Shown: positions 1 through 6,913 of the stretch, in pieces
Position numbering within the stretch: position 1 is the first letter of the stretch
How the letters are laid out: each line of letters starts with the position of its first letter
NCBI GenBank assembly: GCA_910587255.1
Contig: CAJUKT010000117.1
Span: 1-29,129 of the forward strand
DNA: 29,129 nucleotides
From: an uncultured Oscillospiraceae bacterium
GTDB lineage: Bacteria > Bacillota > Clostridia > Oscillospirales > Oscillospiraceae
Direction of reading: 5' to 3'
Translations under genes and position numbers: made by a program
Notes under the pieces: generated by a model
Databases searched by the model: none
What the model was told of the DNA's origin: nothing
Seen by the model: the letters and a program-made list of their open reading frames with translations, nothing else

Positions 1-1545
1 GACGCCAACGGCGAAATCCGCATTTCCGGCGTGGTGGGCACTTTGGTCATCACGGAAACCAAGCCTTTGCCCGGTTATGTGATGGACGAGGGCACCAGGA
101 CGCAGACCGTCAAGGTGAACCCCACCGACACGCAGACCATCACTGTGTATAACACGAAGGTGGGCGGGCTTACCATCATCAAGAAGGACGAGGAAACCGG
201 GGAGCGCATCAAGGGCGTCCAGTTTGAAGTCCGCAAGCTGAACGGGGAGATCATCGGCACCTATACCACCGATGCCAATGGCGTCATCAACCTGCCCGAA
301 GCCGAAAAGGGCTGGTATCAGGTGGTGGAGCTGAAAGCCGCCAAGGGCTACAAGCTGGACGATACCCCCCACCAGATTGAGGTGAAGGACGGCGGCACGG
401 CCACACTGGAAATCACCAACCGGCAGAGCGGCAGCGCCCTCATTCACAAAATCGACAGCGTGACCGGCAAGGGCATTTATGGCGTCAAGTTCCTGCTGTC
501 CGATGCCAAGGGCAACCCCGTGGGCACCTATGAAAGCGACAATGAGGGGTATGTGTATATCGACAAGGAGTTGGAGGATGGCCGGTACACCATCCGGGAG
601 ATTGAGTGCGCCGAGGGCTATATTCTGGACACTCAGCCCAAAACCATCTATGTGGAGTACGGCGGCTGTACCACCATCACCTGGACAAATACCGCCGTCA
701 CCGGGCAAATCCAGATCACCAAGACCAGCGCCGACTACAACTCCATGAACGGCTGGCCCGCTGGCACTCCCATCCCCGGCACCGTGTTTGAAATCTACCA
801 CTACCGCACCGGCAACCTTGTCGATACCATCCGTACCGACAAAAACGGTGTGGCTGTGTCCAAGCCCCTGCCCCTGGGCCGCTACAAGGTGGTGGAATCC
901 CAGGCCGCTGACTTCTACGGGCTGGACAAGACCCCCATCGACGTGGAAATCGAACACGCGGGGCAGATCGTAAAGGCCGCTATGACCAACAAGAGCCTTT
1001 ACACCAATGTTGCCATCCAGAAAACCGGCTACGCCGAGGTCATGCCCGGTCAGAATATCCGCTACACGTTCTCCAACATCGGCAACAACTCCACCACCGC
1101 GCTTACCTCTTTCTATTGGAGAGATACGCTGCCCGTGGAGGCGGTACGGCTGGCGAAGATCACCACCGGCACCTATAACGCCCCCGGTAACTACAAGATC
1201 GTTTACAAGACCAATTTGAGCAGCGGCGAGTACCGCGTCCTGGCGGACAGCCTGAACACCCAGCAAAACTATGTGCTGGAAGCGTCCCCCGTAGCCCTGC
1301 GGCTGGCGTCCAATGAGTATGTCACAGAAGTGATGTTCGTGTTCGGCACCGTACCCGCCAATTTCCGGCAGGTAGAAGCCCCCAAAATTGATTGCACCGT
1401 GGTGTCCTGGGCCAAGGGCGGCAGTCAGTTTGTGAATCAGGCGGACGTGGGCGGCGTCTACAACGGCCAGTGGATCATGGCGACCACCCGCTGGGTGACG
1501 AAGATCTACGCCCCCTCCAAGCCCCTGCCCCGGACGGGGTATTGA
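1..1545 (+). CDS. Cna-B/SpaA-repeat surface protein, 5' end outside window
   Basis: The frame is open from the first base, so the N-terminus lies outside the window; 514 residues are visible. At least three Cna-B (SpaA-like) beta-sandwich repeats of about 90-100 residues are recognisable. Each has a Lys near its start (TIIKKD, LIHKID, QITKTS), a Glu in a YxVxE or YTIRE strand and an Asn at its end (EITN, TWTN, AMTN). This is the layout of self-formed Lys-Asn isopeptide bonds in Gram-positive pilins and adhesins. A different beta-rich C-terminal domain of about 170 residues follows. The protein ends PSKPLPRTGY-stop: LPRTG looks like a sortase signal, but no hydrophobic segment or basic tail follows. 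The likely role is adhesion or mating contact at the cell surface; anchoring is uncertain. The family assignment is firm, the role is inferred. Confidence 0.85.
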   Translation, partial: DANGEIRISGVVGTLVITETKPLPGYVMDEGTRTQTVKVNPTDTQTITVYNTKVGGLTIIKKDEETGERIKGVQFEVRKLNGEIIGTYTTDANGVINLPEAEKGWYQVVELKAAKGYKLDDTPHQIEVKDGGTATLEITNRQSGSALIHKIDSVTGKGIYGVKFLLSDAKGNPVGTYESDNEGYVYIDKELEDGRYTIREIECAEGYILDTQPKTIYVEYGGCTTITWTNTAVTGQIQITKTSADYNSMNGWPAGTPIPGTVFEIYHYRTGNLVDTIRTDKNGVAVSKPLPLGRYKVVESQAADFYGLDKTPIDVEIEHAGQIVKAAMTNKSLYTNVAIQKTGYAEVMPGQNIRYTFSNIGNNSTTALTSFYWRDTLPVEAVRLAKITTGTYNAPGNYKIVYKTNLSSGEYRVLADSLNTQQNYVLEASPVALRLASNEYVTEVMFVFGTVPANFRQVEAPKIDCTVVSWAKGGSQFVNQADVGGVYNGQWIMATTRWVTKIYAPSKPLPRTGY

Positions 1546-1556
1546 GCATTTCCCCC

Positions 1557-1577
1557 GTGGCCCGCTTTGCGGGCCAC
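1557..1577 (+). terminator. Hairpin after the surface protein gene
   Basis: GTGGCCCGC-TTT-GCGGGCCAC forms a perfect 9-bp stem 12 bases after the stop codon. No T-run follows directly, and the nearest T-rich stretch is about 30 bases on. It may be a weak or factor-assisted terminator, or may protect the mRNA 3' end. Confidence 0.5.
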
Positions 1578-1599
1578 TTACATAGGGCCGTTCGCACAT

Positions 1600-1628
1600 T
1601 TGAAACCGTTTCTTTTTTCTTGTACTAT
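1600..1628 (+). promoter_or_regulatory. Sigma-A type promoter for the 51-aa gene
   Basis: TTGAAA (1600-1605) and TACTAT (1623-1628) are separated by 17 bases. They sit 27 bases upstream of the ATG at 1655, and the ribosome site AGGAG is at 1641-1645. It would start a new transcript after the hairpin that closes the surface protein gene. Confidence 0.5.
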
Positions 1629-1654
1629 GGTGGTGAAGAAAGGAGCTGTTTCAA

Positions 1655-1810
1655 ATGTTCAAACGGGAAAAGCGGGTATACCTCCAGTTTACTGATGATG
1701 AATACCGCCTTATCCGCAAGTGCCTGATGGACTGGCGGAACAAGCTGACCGCCCAGGGCCGGAGCGCCGAGCCGGTGAATGAACTTCTGGCAAAACTGAT
1801 GGCCCGCTGA
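1655..1810 (+). CDS. Small basic protein, 51 aa, unknown function
   Basis: The ORF starts at ATG 1655 with AGGAG nine bases upstream, and encodes 51 residues starting MFKREKRVYLQF. It is rich in Lys and Arg. A short strand (RVYLQF) is followed by predicted helices (DDEYRLIRKCLMDWRNKL and EPVNELLAKLMA), an order reminiscent of small ribbon-helix-helix proteins. I do not recognise the family. It is monocistronic or leads the accessory run, with a promoter upstream and a hairpin downstream. A DNA-binding regulatory role is possible but is inference only. Confidence 0.6.
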   Translation: MFKREKRVYLQFTDDEYRLIRKCLMDWRNKLTAQGRSAEPVNELLAKLMAR

Positions 1811-1827
1811 AAAAGCGTTTTTTACAT

Positions 1828-1862
1828 ACACCGCTTTTTGTCCATAGGGCACAGAGCGGTGT
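1828..1862 (+). promoter_or_regulatory. Leader inverted repeat before the 205-aa gene
   Basis: ACACCGCT (1828-1835) and AGCGGTGT (1855-1862) form a perfect 8-bp stem with a 19-base loop. The flanking T and A extend it to 9 bp. The repeat lies between the 51-aa gene and the ribosome site of the next gene (AAAGGAGG, 1875-1882). It could be an operator or a leader hairpin, and no clear T-run follows the right arm. Confidence 0.35.
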
Positions 1863-1889
1863 AAATCTTTGAAAAAAGGAGGCTTTCAA

Positions 1890-2507
1890 ATGGACAGTAA
1901 CGAGGAAAAACGCATGGCGGGAGATTTTGTCATCTTCCACTCCCTGCACATAGGCGACCGGGAGATCGTGCTGGGCGAGAACCCGGACTGTGTGGATGAG
2001 CAACGCTATATGTGCGCGTTCTGCACGAACAACGGGATCATGGCCCTCTACACCGAGATCATGGTCAGCGATGATTACCCTGAACTCGCGGCCCTCTTTG
2101 GGCGGCGTGTGGCGGAGCAGGCGGAGAAAACCCGTGTTGACCTGAACGGCCCCAAAATTCAGGGCATCCCCAACGCCCCCATCCTCGCCAGTGGCTGTGA
2201 CGCCATTGGGCACCACAGCGACATCCACGGCAAGATTGTTGTTATCAGGCCGGAGGTGCTGCGCCCGGAATACCGTCGGGCAACCAGCCAACTCCACCTG
2301 TGCAACGGCGGATTTGGCGCAAGTCCCAACAGTCGCGGCTCCGCCTGTTCCTGCACGGAGTTGTATTCGGGCAAGACCTCGCGTTTTGAGCGCAGTGATG
2401 TTCTCGGCACGATTGAGCCGGAGAAACTGCCCCAATGGGCGAAGCATTGTCTGGATGCTTTACAGGCTGAAAAGGAAAAGAAATCGAAGGACAGGGAGGG
2501 CCGCTGA
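1890..2507 (+). CDS. Two-domain accessory protein, 205 aa, unknown function
   Basis: I chose ATG 1890 because AAAGGAGG lies seven bases upstream; an upstream in-frame start has no comparable site. Residues about 10-75 form a small domain (HSLHIGDREIVLGEN) that also makes up most of the next gene's product (TDSIQIGETEFVLGQS), so the two share a module. Residues about 80-195 carry a second domain with a cysteine-rich signature: ASGCD, HLCNGGFGASPNSRG, ACSCTELYSG. A charged Lys/Glu tail closes the protein. There is no signal peptide or membrane segment, so it should be cytoplasmic. I recognise it only as an accessory protein of Firmicutes conjugative elements. The cysteines suggest metal binding, but that is inference. 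Confidence 0.75.
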   Translation: MDSNEEKRMAGDFVIFHSLHIGDREIVLGENPDCVDEQRYMCAFCTNNGIMALYTEIMVSDDYPELAALFGRRVAEQAEKTRVDLNGPKIQGIPNAPILASGCDAIGHHSDIHGKIVVIRPEVLRPEYRRATSQLHLCNGGFGASPNSRGSACSCTELYSGKTSRFERSDVLGTIEPEKLPQWAKHCLDALQAEKEKKSKDREGR

Positions 2508-2508
2508 T

Positions 2509-2790
2509 ATGGATGCCAGAATCAACGAGGGCTATACCATCACTGACTCCATCCAGATTGGGGAAACCGAGTTCGTTTTGGGCCAGAGCGGGAGCAAACC
2601 GCCCATGTATGTGACCTGGGCCTGCAAGAGCGGCGACAACTACTATTGGGGGCACTACTTCTCCGACCCTATGGAAGCCAAAAAGGATTTGCTGATCCGT
2701 GCCAATGAGGAATTGGAGTACCAGATGGAACGGAGGGCGCGGGCCGCTGAAAAGCGGCCCAAAGAGCCGGATAAGGAGTGTGAACGGTAA
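2509..2790 (+). CDS. Single-domain paralogue of the preceding gene, 93 aa
   Basis: ATG 2509 follows the previous stop by one base (TGATATG), and the purine-rich GGGAGGG ribosome site lies inside the upstream gene. The 93 residues match the N-terminal module of the 205-aa protein upstream: IGETEFVLG against IGDREIVLG, then an aromatic-rich strand region (YYWGHYFSD) and a helix (EAKKDLLIRANEELE). A basic tail follows. Its stop overlaps the next start by one base (TAATG), so it is translationally coupled in an operon. The function is unknown. Confidence 0.7.
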   Translation: MDARINEGYTITDSIQIGETEFVLGQSGSKPPMYVTWACKSGDNYYWGHYFSDPMEAKKDLLIRANEELEYQMERRARAAEKRPKEPDKECER

Positions 2791-3749
2791 TGGATATGAC
2801 CATACGGCCCGCTGCCCCTGCGGAGCAGCTTTACGCCCGTAAGCAGAGTACGAGCATCGGGGAGCAATGTGGAGCGGTGGGCTGTCTGCGCGGCAATATG
2901 GGCGAGGACGGGACGGAATTTCACACCGATTTTGAAAACTGCTGCGGCTATCTGCGGACGAGCGAATTTCTGGCGAATCTCCATGATGTGCTGGACGCCC
3001 TGCGCCATGACGGGCAGTACGGCGGTGTGTTCAAAGACCGCGATACCCTGACGGCCTACTGCGGGGCGCACCCGGAAAGCGATATGGGCCACTATGACCG
3101 GGAATATGCGTTCCGGCTGGACACGGAGCAATACACCTATTTTATGCGGCTGTATCTGGACGAGGTGGAGTTTGACTTTGAGCTTTTTCCCTATCTCCGA
3201 GACTTGTTTGATTTCCATGTGGAACAGGCTGAAAAGGGCGTCCATTTCATCGGCCCTGATTTCAAGGAGAGGTTTACGATCCCGGATGGCGACCGCATCC
3301 GTATCATCCTTAAAAGTGGCGACCTCCGTGACCGTGTGGCCCGCTATGTGGACGAGTGCCATGTGGAGCTGTTCAGCGACTGTGACAGCACCCTCTATCT
3401 TCTCCACGACTTTGCGGAGAAGGTGGAGCGTACTGGCAGCAGGGTGATCCCCATGCGCTCCACCCTGCCTGATAAGTGTTTCAGCGTCACCACCGCCGCT
3501 GACGAGATCGTCATTATCACCAAGGGCGAGATGTTCAAGCGGCCCGCTGGTGCCCGCGCCGAGGGCATAACCGCCCGTGAGGGGGCCACCGCCGCCAATG
3601 AAGCGATGGGCATCACCAGGGCGCAGGAGGCCGCTATGCTGTTCGGCTCCACCTATGGCTGGGACAAACCCGGCGCTGACCCGAAATACTATGACGAGCA
3701 GGGCGAACCCATCAAGTTCAAGCATCGGGATCGCGGGAACGCCCGGTGA
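2790..3749 (+). CDS. Conjugative-element accessory protein, paralogue 1 of 3, 319 aa
   Basis: The start ATG overlaps the upstream stop (TAATG), and AAGGAG lies at 2773-2778. This is the first of three tandem paralogues that share an N-terminal TIRPAxPxE motif, a central EYAFRxDTxxY strand, an FxxHxExAEKGxxFI helix, KExFxIPDGDxxRI, a GSxVIPMRSTLPDKC block and a C-terminal tail GWDxPxADPKxYDEQGxPIK. Copy 1 is the most divergent in the middle, with FELFPYLRDLFDFH where the others have a YRRD stretch. There are no membrane segments. I do not recognise a named catalytic domain. The tail resembles linker tails seen in ICE proteins, so a role in processing or defending transferred DNA is a guess from context. 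Confidence 0.75.
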   Translation: MDMTIRPAAPAEQLYARKQSTSIGEQCGAVGCLRGNMGEDGTEFHTDFENCCGYLRTSEFLANLHDVLDALRHDGQYGGVFKDRDTLTAYCGAHPESDMGHYDREYAFRLDTEQYTYFMRLYLDEVEFDFELFPYLRDLFDFHVEQAEKGVHFIGPDFKERFTIPDGDRIRIILKSGDLRDRVARYVDECHVELFSDCDSTLYLLHDFAEKVERTGSRVIPMRSTLPDKCFSVTTAADEIVIITKGEMFKRPAGARAEGITAREGATAANEAMGITRAQEAAMLFGSTYGWDKPGADPKYYDEQGEPIKFKHRDRGNAR

Positions 3750-3765
3750 AAGGAGTGTGACATTT

Positions 3766-4713
3766 ATGGAATTGACCATACGGCCCGCGACCCCCACAGA
3801 GCGGCTTTTTGCCTGTGAACAGAGTTTGCGGATTGCCGAGCGGTGCGGGAACCCAGGCCATTTGTGGGGCGAGCTGGACAACACAGGCACGGTTTTTCTC
3901 AATAGCTGGGAAACTTGTGTGCGCTCCCAAAACACGCCGGAGTTCAAGGCCGAGTTCAACACGGTGCTTGATATGCTCCGCTTTGACGAGCGGTATGGCG
4001 GCGTATTGAAAAACCGGGCCAGCATGATCGTCTATTGCCTTGACCATTCACAGGGGTGTTTCCGCAACGGCTATGAATATGCGTTCCGGGCCGATACCCA
4101 GGACTACTCTTATCTGATCCGCTGCACCCCGGCTGGGGACGATAACCACGTTTATATCTACCCCTATCGCCGGGATTGCTTTGAACAGCACATGAAACTG
4201 GCTGAAAAGGGCATCTGTTTCACCACCCTGGACGGCAAAGAAAAGTTCAGAATCCCGGACGGCGATATGGTACGGATCATCACCAGCGAGGGCGGGCACT
4301 TTGACCGCATGGCCCGATATGTGGATGATACCCACGCTGAAATTGGCGGCAGTCTCTACCACGCCCGCGAGTTTGCGGAGTGGATGGAGCAGAGCGGCAG
4401 TCAGGTAATTCCTATGCGCTCCACTTTGCCGGACAAATGCTACAATGTGCTGCCCAACAGCGATGAAATTATCATTGTCAGGAAGGGTGAGAGCGGCTAT
4501 TATCACACCGACAAATACGGCCACGACCGTGCCCACGCCCAGGCCATCGTGGACGAGTGCAACGCACAGTTCAACGTGACCAAGGCACAGGCGGCGGCTA
4601 TGCTGGCCGGGTCTATGTTTGGCTGGCACGTCCCCGCCGCCGACCCGAAACGGTACGATGAACAGGGCAAGCCCATCAAGTCTAAACACCACGACCGGGA
4701 CGACGCCCGGTAA
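3766..4713 (+). CDS. Conjugative-element accessory protein, paralogue 2 of 3, 315 aa
   Basis: ATG 3766 has AAAGGAG at 3749-3755, ten bases upstream, and begins MELTIRPATPTERLF like copy 3. It shares all blocks of the family: EYAFRADTQDYSYLIR (about residue 105), YRRDCFEQHMKLAEKG, KEKFRIPDGDMVRI, SQVIPMRSTLPDKCYNV and the tail FGWHVPAADPKRYDEQGK. It lies 16 bases after copy 1. A strong intrinsic terminator (4745-4782) follows, so copies 1 and 2 probably belong to one transcript and copy 3 to another or to a read-through product. Function is unknown. Confidence 0.75.
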   Translation: MELTIRPATPTERLFACEQSLRIAERCGNPGHLWGELDNTGTVFLNSWETCVRSQNTPEFKAEFNTVLDMLRFDERYGGVLKNRASMIVYCLDHSQGCFRNGYEYAFRADTQDYSYLIRCTPAGDDNHVYIYPYRRDCFEQHMKLAEKGICFTTLDGKEKFRIPDGDMVRIITSEGGHFDRMARYVDDTHAEIGGSLYHAREFAEWMEQSGSQVIPMRSTLPDKCYNVLPNSDEIIIVRKGESGYYHTDKYGHDRAHAQAIVDECNAQFNVTKAQAAAMLAGSMFGWHVPAADPKRYDEQGKPIKSKHHDRDDAR

Positions 4714-4744
4714 GGCTGGTCAATTAAAAACTGAATTATGCGAT

Positions 4745-4782
4745 AAAGACCACCATGAAATTATGATTGGTGGTCTTTTTTT
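4745..4782 (+). terminator. Intrinsic terminator between paralogues 2 and 3
   Basis: AAAGACCACCA (4745-4755) pairs perfectly with TGGTGGTCTTT (4768-4778) over 11 bp, and the T-run continues to 4782. This is a textbook rho-independent terminator. It lies within a row of same-strand genes, so copy 3 needs its own promoter or regulated read-through. Confidence 0.85.
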
Positions 4783-4806
4783 GCGCCAAAAGGAGAGTGA
4801 TTTTTT

Positions 4807-5751
4807 ATGGAACTGACCATGCGCACCGCTACCCCTGCGGAACGGCTCTATACCTCCGGCCAGAGTATGCAGATTGAGGGCCAGACCGGGTGTATCGGCC
4901 ACTTGCGGGCCGACATGGGCGCGGACGGCGAAGGATTTTTCACAAAATGGCAAGACCACCGGCAAAACCTGGGCACCGAGGAATTTCACGCCGAGTTTGA
5001 GAGCGTCCTGAACGCCCTGGTGGGCGATGAGCAGTACGGCGGTTTTCTCAAAAGCCGTGACGCTATGCGGGACTTCTGCCAGGAGCGCCCGGAGAGCGGC
5101 TTTAACGAGGGCTTTGCCTTTGGCTTCCGGGCGGACACGGCGCAGTATTCCTATCTGATCCGCCTGAACCCCTACAAGGGGGAGGAAAACCTGTTCATCT
5201 ACTGCTATCGCCGGGACTGGCTGGACGGCCACATGAAACACGCTGAAAAGGGCATCCGCTTTATCACCCCAGGCTACAAGGAGAAATTCAGAATTGAGGA
5301 CGGGGACAGCGTGCGTGTCAGACGGTTTGACGGGCGAGTGTTTGACCGGGTATGCCGCTATATTGACGACTATCACGTTGAAATTGGCAGCGAACTCTAC
5401 CACGTCTGCCAGTTTGCCGAGCTGATGGAGCGCAACGGCAACACCGTTATTCCCCTCCGAAGTTCGCTGCCGCTGGTGTGCTATGGCAAGGTGCCGGAAA
5501 AGCGGGCCATTGTGATGTTTGAGCGGGGCTTTGACGGCTACCGCTCCGCGTCCTATGTAACGAAAGGCCGCACCAGCCAAAAGCTGGTTGACGAGTTGAA
5601 CGCCGAGATGGGCGTGACAAGGGCGCAGGCGATGGCGATGCAGGGCGGCGCTACGATGGGCTGGGACACTCCTGCCGCCGACCCCAAAAACTATGATGAA
5701 CAGGGCCAGCCTATCAAGCCCCGGCACCGGGACAGGGGTGATACACGGTGA
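4807..5751 (+). CDS. Conjugative-element accessory protein, paralogue 3 of 3, 314 aa
   Basis: ATG 4807 is preceded by AAAAGGAGAG (about 4788-4797) and starts MELTMRTATPAERLY. It keeps the family blocks: FGFRADTAQYSYLIRL, YRRDWLDGHMKHAEKG, KEKFRIEDGDSVRV, NTVIPLRSSLPLVCYG and the tail MGWDTPAADPKNYDEQGQ. In the conserved STLPDKC block, DK is replaced by LV. It is the only copy directly downstream of the terminator. It is coupled to the next gene by a 4-base overlap (GTGA). The function is unknown and no catalytic motif is recognisable. Confidence 0.75.
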   Translation: MELTMRTATPAERLYTSGQSMQIEGQTGCIGHLRADMGADGEGFFTKWQDHRQNLGTEEFHAEFESVLNALVGDEQYGGFLKSRDAMRDFCQERPESGFNEGFAFGFRADTAQYSYLIRLNPYKGEENLFIYCYRRDWLDGHMKHAEKGIRFITPGYKEKFRIEDGDSVRVRRFDGRVFDRVCRYIDDYHVEIGSELYHVCQFAELMERNGNTVIPLRSSLPLVCYGKVPEKRAIVMFERGFDGYRSASYVTKGRTSQKLVDELNAEMGVTRAQAMAMQGGATMGWDTPAADPKNYDEQGQPIKPRHRDRGDTR

Positions 5752-6302
5752 CAGATCAAAAGCACATGATTTGGAGTGACCTTGACCTGGACTACGAGGA
5801 CTGGCGGGCCGACCTGGAAGCCGAGTACCCGGAGCTGTCCGAGTATGAGCGCATGGCCCTGATGCACGAAATCAATGGGGAGTATCTGGCAGATGAGCGT
5901 GTGAACCTGAACATCCAGCTTGACCAGCCCATCCTCATTATTGCCGACCTGGGCCTTTGGACAGGGCGGCACATGGGTTACAAGGAGATCGCCAGCGGCA
6001 ATATCCGGGACTGCCTTTTCAGCGACCGGGACATCGACTACACCACATGGTACGTTGACAAGCTGGGCGACCTGCGCTGTGACGCCATCCACCATGACGG
6101 CACCAATCACCTGCTCTACCGCGCCTACAAGCCCGGAGTGCGGGAATCGCAAATCGACCTGCTGAAAGAAAAACTGTATTACGGCACAGCCACCCGCGCC
6201 GATGTGACCCGCATTACCCGCAGGCTGGGTGACGAGATCGGCAAAGTCTATGGCTGGGACTTCCCCCAGCGTGGGCGGCAGGCTGTGTCCGTGGAAAGGT
6301 AG
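5748..6302 (+). CDS. Acidic accessory protein, 184 aa, unknown function
   Basis: GTG 5748 overlaps the previous TGA, with GGGACAGGGG about ten bases upstream. ATG 5766 is an alternative start. The N-terminal third is acidic (SDLDLDYEDWRADLEAEYPEL). The middle contains beta-rich segments (PILIIADLGLWTGRHMGYK) and a DGTNHLLYRAY strand. The C-terminus ends KVYGWDFPQRG, echoing the GWDxP tail of the three upstream paralogues. The acidic face could mimic DNA, as ArdA-type antirestriction proteins do, but nothing specific supports that. It is translationally coupled to paralogue 3. Confidence 0.65.
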   Translation: MTDQKHMIWSDLDLDYEDWRADLEAEYPELSEYERMALMHEINGEYLADERVNLNIQLDQPILIIADLGLWTGRHMGYKEIASGNIRDCLFSDRDIDYTTWYVDKLGDLRCDAIHHDGTNHLLYRAYKPGVRESQIDLLKEKLYYGTATRADVTRITRRLGDEIGKVYGWDFPQRGRQAVSVER

Positions 6303-6306
6303 GAGC

Positions 6307-6627
6307 ATGATGTCACAATTACCGAATGTCAAATTGAAGGTACACCCCTCCACGTTCGACCTAATGATGGCCGTTCTGGAGGATAACGCGGCCAACGCCG
6401 CCGACGAGCGCGACCGTATGAACGCCAGGGACTTGATGGAGAAGCGGATGCGTTTCTCCCAGCTCTATCCCGGCAGGGACGGCCAGGAGTACGCCAGCGT
6501 CCAGATGTATGAGAGCGAAGCCGCCGAGATGATCTGGCAGCTTTTGATTGCCTGCGGCGGGATGTACCAGCCGAAAAAGGAGTACAGCAAGGAACTGAAA
6601 CACGGCGGTGGGCACGATGGTGGATAA
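6307..6627 (+). CDS. Small unknown protein, 106 aa
   Basis: It starts at ATG 6307 or ATG 6310, two adjacent Met codons; GGTAGGAG at 6298-6305 favours 6310. The product is soluble and mostly helical (STFDLMMAVLEDNAANAADERDRMNARDLMEKRM, then SEAAEMIWQLLIACGG) with a Gly/His-rich end. It overlaps the next gene by about ten bases. I do not recognise the family. Its conserved place before the helix-turn-helix gene and the giant helicase suggests an operon member of the element backbone. Confidence 0.55.
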   Translation: MMSQLPNVKLKVHPSTFDLMMAVLEDNAANAADERDRMNARDLMEKRMRFSQLYPGRDGQEYASVQMYESEAAEMIWQLLIACGGMYQPKKEYSKELKHGGGHDGG

Positions 6628-6910
6628 GGCCCTGTGCGAACACCTGAAAAAGTACCACCGGGGACAGGAGAGCGCGGCGTCCAGCAAGGAGCTGGAGGCC
6701 GCGTTCCATATCAAGGGGGCAGAACTGCGGCGGGCGGTCAACCGTCTGCGCTGTGACGGCCAGCCCATTTGCAGCAACGAAAACGGCTATTTCTACGCGG
6801 CGCGGCAGTCCGAGGTCAGGGCCACCGTCGCCCAGCTCACCGGGCGCATTTCCAAGATAGCCGCCGCCACAAAAGGACTGCTCAAATCTTACGAGGAAAA
6901 GGAGGGATAG
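6617..6910 (+). CDS. Predicted winged-helix DNA-binding protein, 97 aa
   Basis: ATG 6617 is chosen; GTG 6608 and GTG 6620 are in-frame alternatives and the ribosome site is weak. The order helix (LCEHLKKYH), helix (SSKELEAAFHI), recognition helix (GAELRRAVNRLRCDG), then a two-strand wing (PICSNENGYFYA) fits a winged helix-turn-helix fold. A C-terminal helix (LTGRISKIAAATKGLLKSYEE) may dimerise. It ends three bases before the start of the giant helicase-methylase and supplies part of that gene's AAAAGGAGGG ribosome site. It is likely a regulator or replication-associated DNA binder; the target is unknown. Confidence 0.6.
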   Translation: MVDKALCEHLKKYHRGQESAASSKELEAAFHIKGAELRRAVNRLRCDGQPICSNENGYFYAARQSEVRATVAQLTGRISKIAAATKGLLKSYEEKEG

Positions 6911-6913
6911 AGC

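Noticed and set aside
1392..1727. Frame continuing past the surface protein stop, considered as a shifted membrane anchor
   Set aside because: Its translation after 1545 is not hydrophobic, so programmed frameshifting to an anchor is not supported.
2655..4025. Open antisense frame of 456 codons opposite paralogues 1 and 2
   Set aside because: The same regions opposite copies 2 and 3 are also open on the - strand, as expected from shared codon bias of paralogues; there is no ribosome site or domain.
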